Shown here: positions 61,836 to 64,000 of the stretch, one piece after another
Layout: every line of letters begins with the position of its first letter
How positions within the stretch are numbered: the first letter of the stretch is position 1
Assembly (NCBI GenBank): GCA_003260075.1
Contig: QLIY01000104.1
Span: forward strand, 33,406-97,405
Source: Phallusia mammillata
Taxonomy: Eukaryota > Chordata > Ascidiacea > Phlebobranchia > Ascidiidae
Reading direction: 5' to 3'
DNA: 64,000 nucleotides
Position numbers and translations under genes: made by a program
Notes under the pieces: model-generated
Told to the model about the DNA's origin: nothing
Seen by the model: the letters and a program-made list of their open reading frames with translations, nothing else
Databases searched by the model: none

Positions 61836-62374
61836 GCTTGTTTTTGGTCTTTACTTTTAGTTTTTGCGTCCAATTGTGGCTTTACGGATTCAGTCTTGTG
61901 TGTCACTCTTAACCTTTCAACTCTAACAGCTGATTTTCAAAAGAAACAAGTGAATATATATGGGCATAGAAATCGTATAAACATGTGATTTTTAGGTAGG
62001 TTAATAAAACGTGGTCCAAGAGATAGGAAAAGGGTCGTGCAGCATACAAAATTGAGCGAAATAAGTCTAAAAAAATTGAAAAAAACACCAAACATTAAAA
62101 TAACGGTTTAGGCCAAGCAAAACAAATTGTAAAAAAATAAACAATGAACCAGAAGTTGGCTGTGCATTTGTTTAGGGTAAGAATCGTCCAAAAAGAACTT
62201 TTACGACCACAGATAAGAGCATCATTTCTGCTTTGGTGTGGAAGCAATCCTATAAATTGTTTGGTGAGGTAACATTTGACAAAATTTAACAATTCTTTGT
62301 ATTCAATACTCTTCAAAGAAATACAACCACTCAATTTACAAATGTCTGTTGTCCGAATTTAAGTTTAAAATGCC

Positions 62375-63627
62375 CTATAGGTTTTCTACATCCAATTGTT
62401 CCTCTGTATTTACCACATCATCATAATGTGGTGGCAGTTCGTTGTAGACTTGCACCGAAGAGACCCCGGAAACTTCCGAATAACCCGGCGGGCTTTCAGT
62501 GCTAGTTTCCGTGCCAGGTTGGACATCCGGAAGGCCAGACGAGACCTCGGGAACTTCCGAATAAGTCGGCGGGCTTGCAGTCCTAGTTTCCGTGCCAGGT
62601 TGGACATCCGGGAGGCCAGACGAGACCCCGGGAACTTCCAAATAAGTCGGCGGGCTTTCAGTTCTGGTTTCCGTGCCAGGTTGGACACCTGGGAGGCCAG
62701 ACGAGACCCCGGGAACTTCCGAATAAGTCGGCGGGCTTTCAGTCCTAGTTTCCGTGCCAGATTGGACATCCGGGAGGCCAGACGAGACCCCGGGAACTTC
62801 CGAATAAGTCGGCGGGCTTTCAGTCCTAGTTTCCGCGCCAGGTGAGACTTCTGGGAGCAGATGAGGTCGAGAAACTGGAGGACTACTAGGCACTGGTAAA
62901 AATGTTGAAAATGAACGCAAATTGTTTTGAGGTAAAGTTGAAGAATGGCGCATTCCCAACACTGGGCTGTCAGGCACTGATGAAACTGAACGCAAATTCT
63001 TTGGAGACAAAGGTGAAGAATTTGGAGATGGATGTCGGTACGGTCGAATCACTTGTCTGTCAGCCATTAATGTAACCGACCATAAACTATTAGGAGACAG
63101 AGGTGAAGGATTTGTGGATGGTTGTCGGTTTGGTTGAAACACTTGTCTTTCAGGCACTGGTGTAACTGAACTTAAATTATTTGAAGACAATTGCAAAGGT
63201 GTTGGTGAAGGACGACGGTTCGATTGAAACATTCGCCTCATACGCATTGATGAAGTTGTACGTAACAGACTCGGAGACGAATTTGTACGAGTCGTTGGTG
63301 CACTTGACCGCAAATTGTTTACAGACAGAGGTAAAGAAGTTGGTGATGGAGGTTGGTACGGTCGTCCGCCTATATACAACGGTCTGTCATATACTGATGA
63401 AGTAGTGGCAGTAGTTGGAGATGAGGATTCACCTCTGATGTGACAACAATAAATTACAAGTCCGCCGCCGAGCATTACAATTCCCATCGCGATGATTGCG
63501 ATGCCAATTATTGTGCCGAGGGAACTCGTTGCTGCTGAAATAATTCCTGTAGCGACCATGAGTATTCCCAGGATGAGAAAAATTTTCACGATGATCCACC
63601 TTTGTCTTAAAACGCGCGCAGCTTGAA
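62375..63627 (-). CDS. PPxY-repeat two-pass membrane protein, paralogue C (5' exon outside window)
   Basis: The large last exon, nearly identical to paralogue B: same acceptor, same two hydrophobic segments, same DVENL end and stop at 62375-62377. It has only five 27-residue units (one with PPTYLEVP), so six PPxY motifs in all. It also carries a four-residue insertion (NRQP) in the Ser/Pro-rich region and a few substitutions. By the fixed offset of 3511 bp, the first exon (MSTSYE) should lie near 64340, beyond the window. It could be a true tandem gene or the other allele of B placed in tandem; a shared foldback element does not separate these. I lean to a real duplicate because the downstream unit differs in insertions. 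Confidence 0.75.
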
Positions 63628-63822
63628 CTATAAACAAAAACGGTTTATTTGCACGACAGGGCCATGTTGTAAAATTGCGAGTCGACTTTTCGGTAAATGT
63701 AAACTAAAAAAATATTTGGTGGATGTTTCCAGTTAACCTACACTGAGAATAAAGCTTATGGCACCCATTAAAGGGTTCACCAGCTCCAAATAAAAACCGA
63801 TGATCTATTATCTGTTGCATTG

Positions 63823-64000
63823 GGTAGAGCTACTACCACTGAGCTTGGGCTGGCCCCCGGCCTAAGAACTTCTGGTAGGTGGCGCAAAAGAGCATAGGCG
63901 TTTATGGTGCTGACTCAGCAATTTGGGTTTATGGTAAGAATAATTGCTGAGTCAGCACCATAAACGCCTATGCTCTTTTGCGCCACCTACCAGAAGTTCT
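63823..64000. mobile_element. Foldback element, second copy, cut by window end
   Basis: Left arm 63823-63923 and most of the right arm (from 63942) are present. Here the arms match each other better than in the copy at 60312 (CTTTTGCGCCACCTACCAGA is the exact complement of the left arm). The left flank GTTGCATTG is present. Confidence 0.85.

Overview
This is eukaryotic DNA from an AT-rich, intron-dense, compact animal genome. The genes have many short exons with GT-AG introns, and several encode recognisable chordate or metazoan proteins (GDP-fucose transporter SLC35C1, AKIP1, an aquaporin, an SLC16-type transporter, an F-box/WD40 protein). Short intergenic distances and many small transposon remnants fit a tunicate, most likely a Ciona-like ascidian; this is inference. 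There is no prokaryotic, viral or CRISPR content.

Layout, left to right: (1) 1-2324, repeats only. (2) 2325-9081, minus strand: a six-exon aquaporin, with a possible extra C-terminal segment stranded beyond an assembly gap. (3) 9082-20679: about 11.5 kb with no supported gene. (4) 20680-22532, minus: a small secreted reeler-domain protein in four exons. (5) 22533-27913: no supported gene, some repeats. (6) 27914-45307, minus: a 13-exon F-box/WD40 gene (673 aa). Its intron 9 contains a complete SLC16/MCT-like gene on the plus strand (33826-37508). (7) 46518-49976, plus: SLC35C1 in seven exons. (8) 52066-54029, minus: AKIP1 in four exons, convergent with SLC35C1. (9) 54568 to the end, minus: a tandem family of three two-pass membrane proteins with repeated PPxY motifs. 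Each duplication unit also carries a copy of AKIP1 exon 1.

Exon joins were worked out by hand from splice sites and reading phase. For the aquaporin, the reeler gene, the F-box/WD40 gene, SLC16, SLC35C1, AKIP1 and PPxY gene B the phases close across all exons and give an intact frame, once duplicated assembly segments are removed. Together the genes suggest an ordinary somatic gene neighbourhood (transport, glycosylation, ubiquitin ligase, kinase-anchoring adaptor) rather than a functional cluster. The exception is the PPxY family, a lineage-specific array whose WW-binding motif count differs widely between paralogues (2, 11 and 6).

A caution runs through the window: about 22 poly-C/poly-G tracts mark assembly joins. 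The short ones (8-13 bases) usually sit between two near-identical copies of the same 50-200 bp, apparently two haplotypes placed in tandem. Four tracts of 69-86 bases replace unknown sequence. Several exons are affected (aquaporin exons 4 and 6, reeler exon 4, SLC35C1 exon 5, the PPxY gene A C-terminus, and an SLC16 exon at an N). Open frames crossing these tracts (poly-Gly or poly-Pro) are not real.
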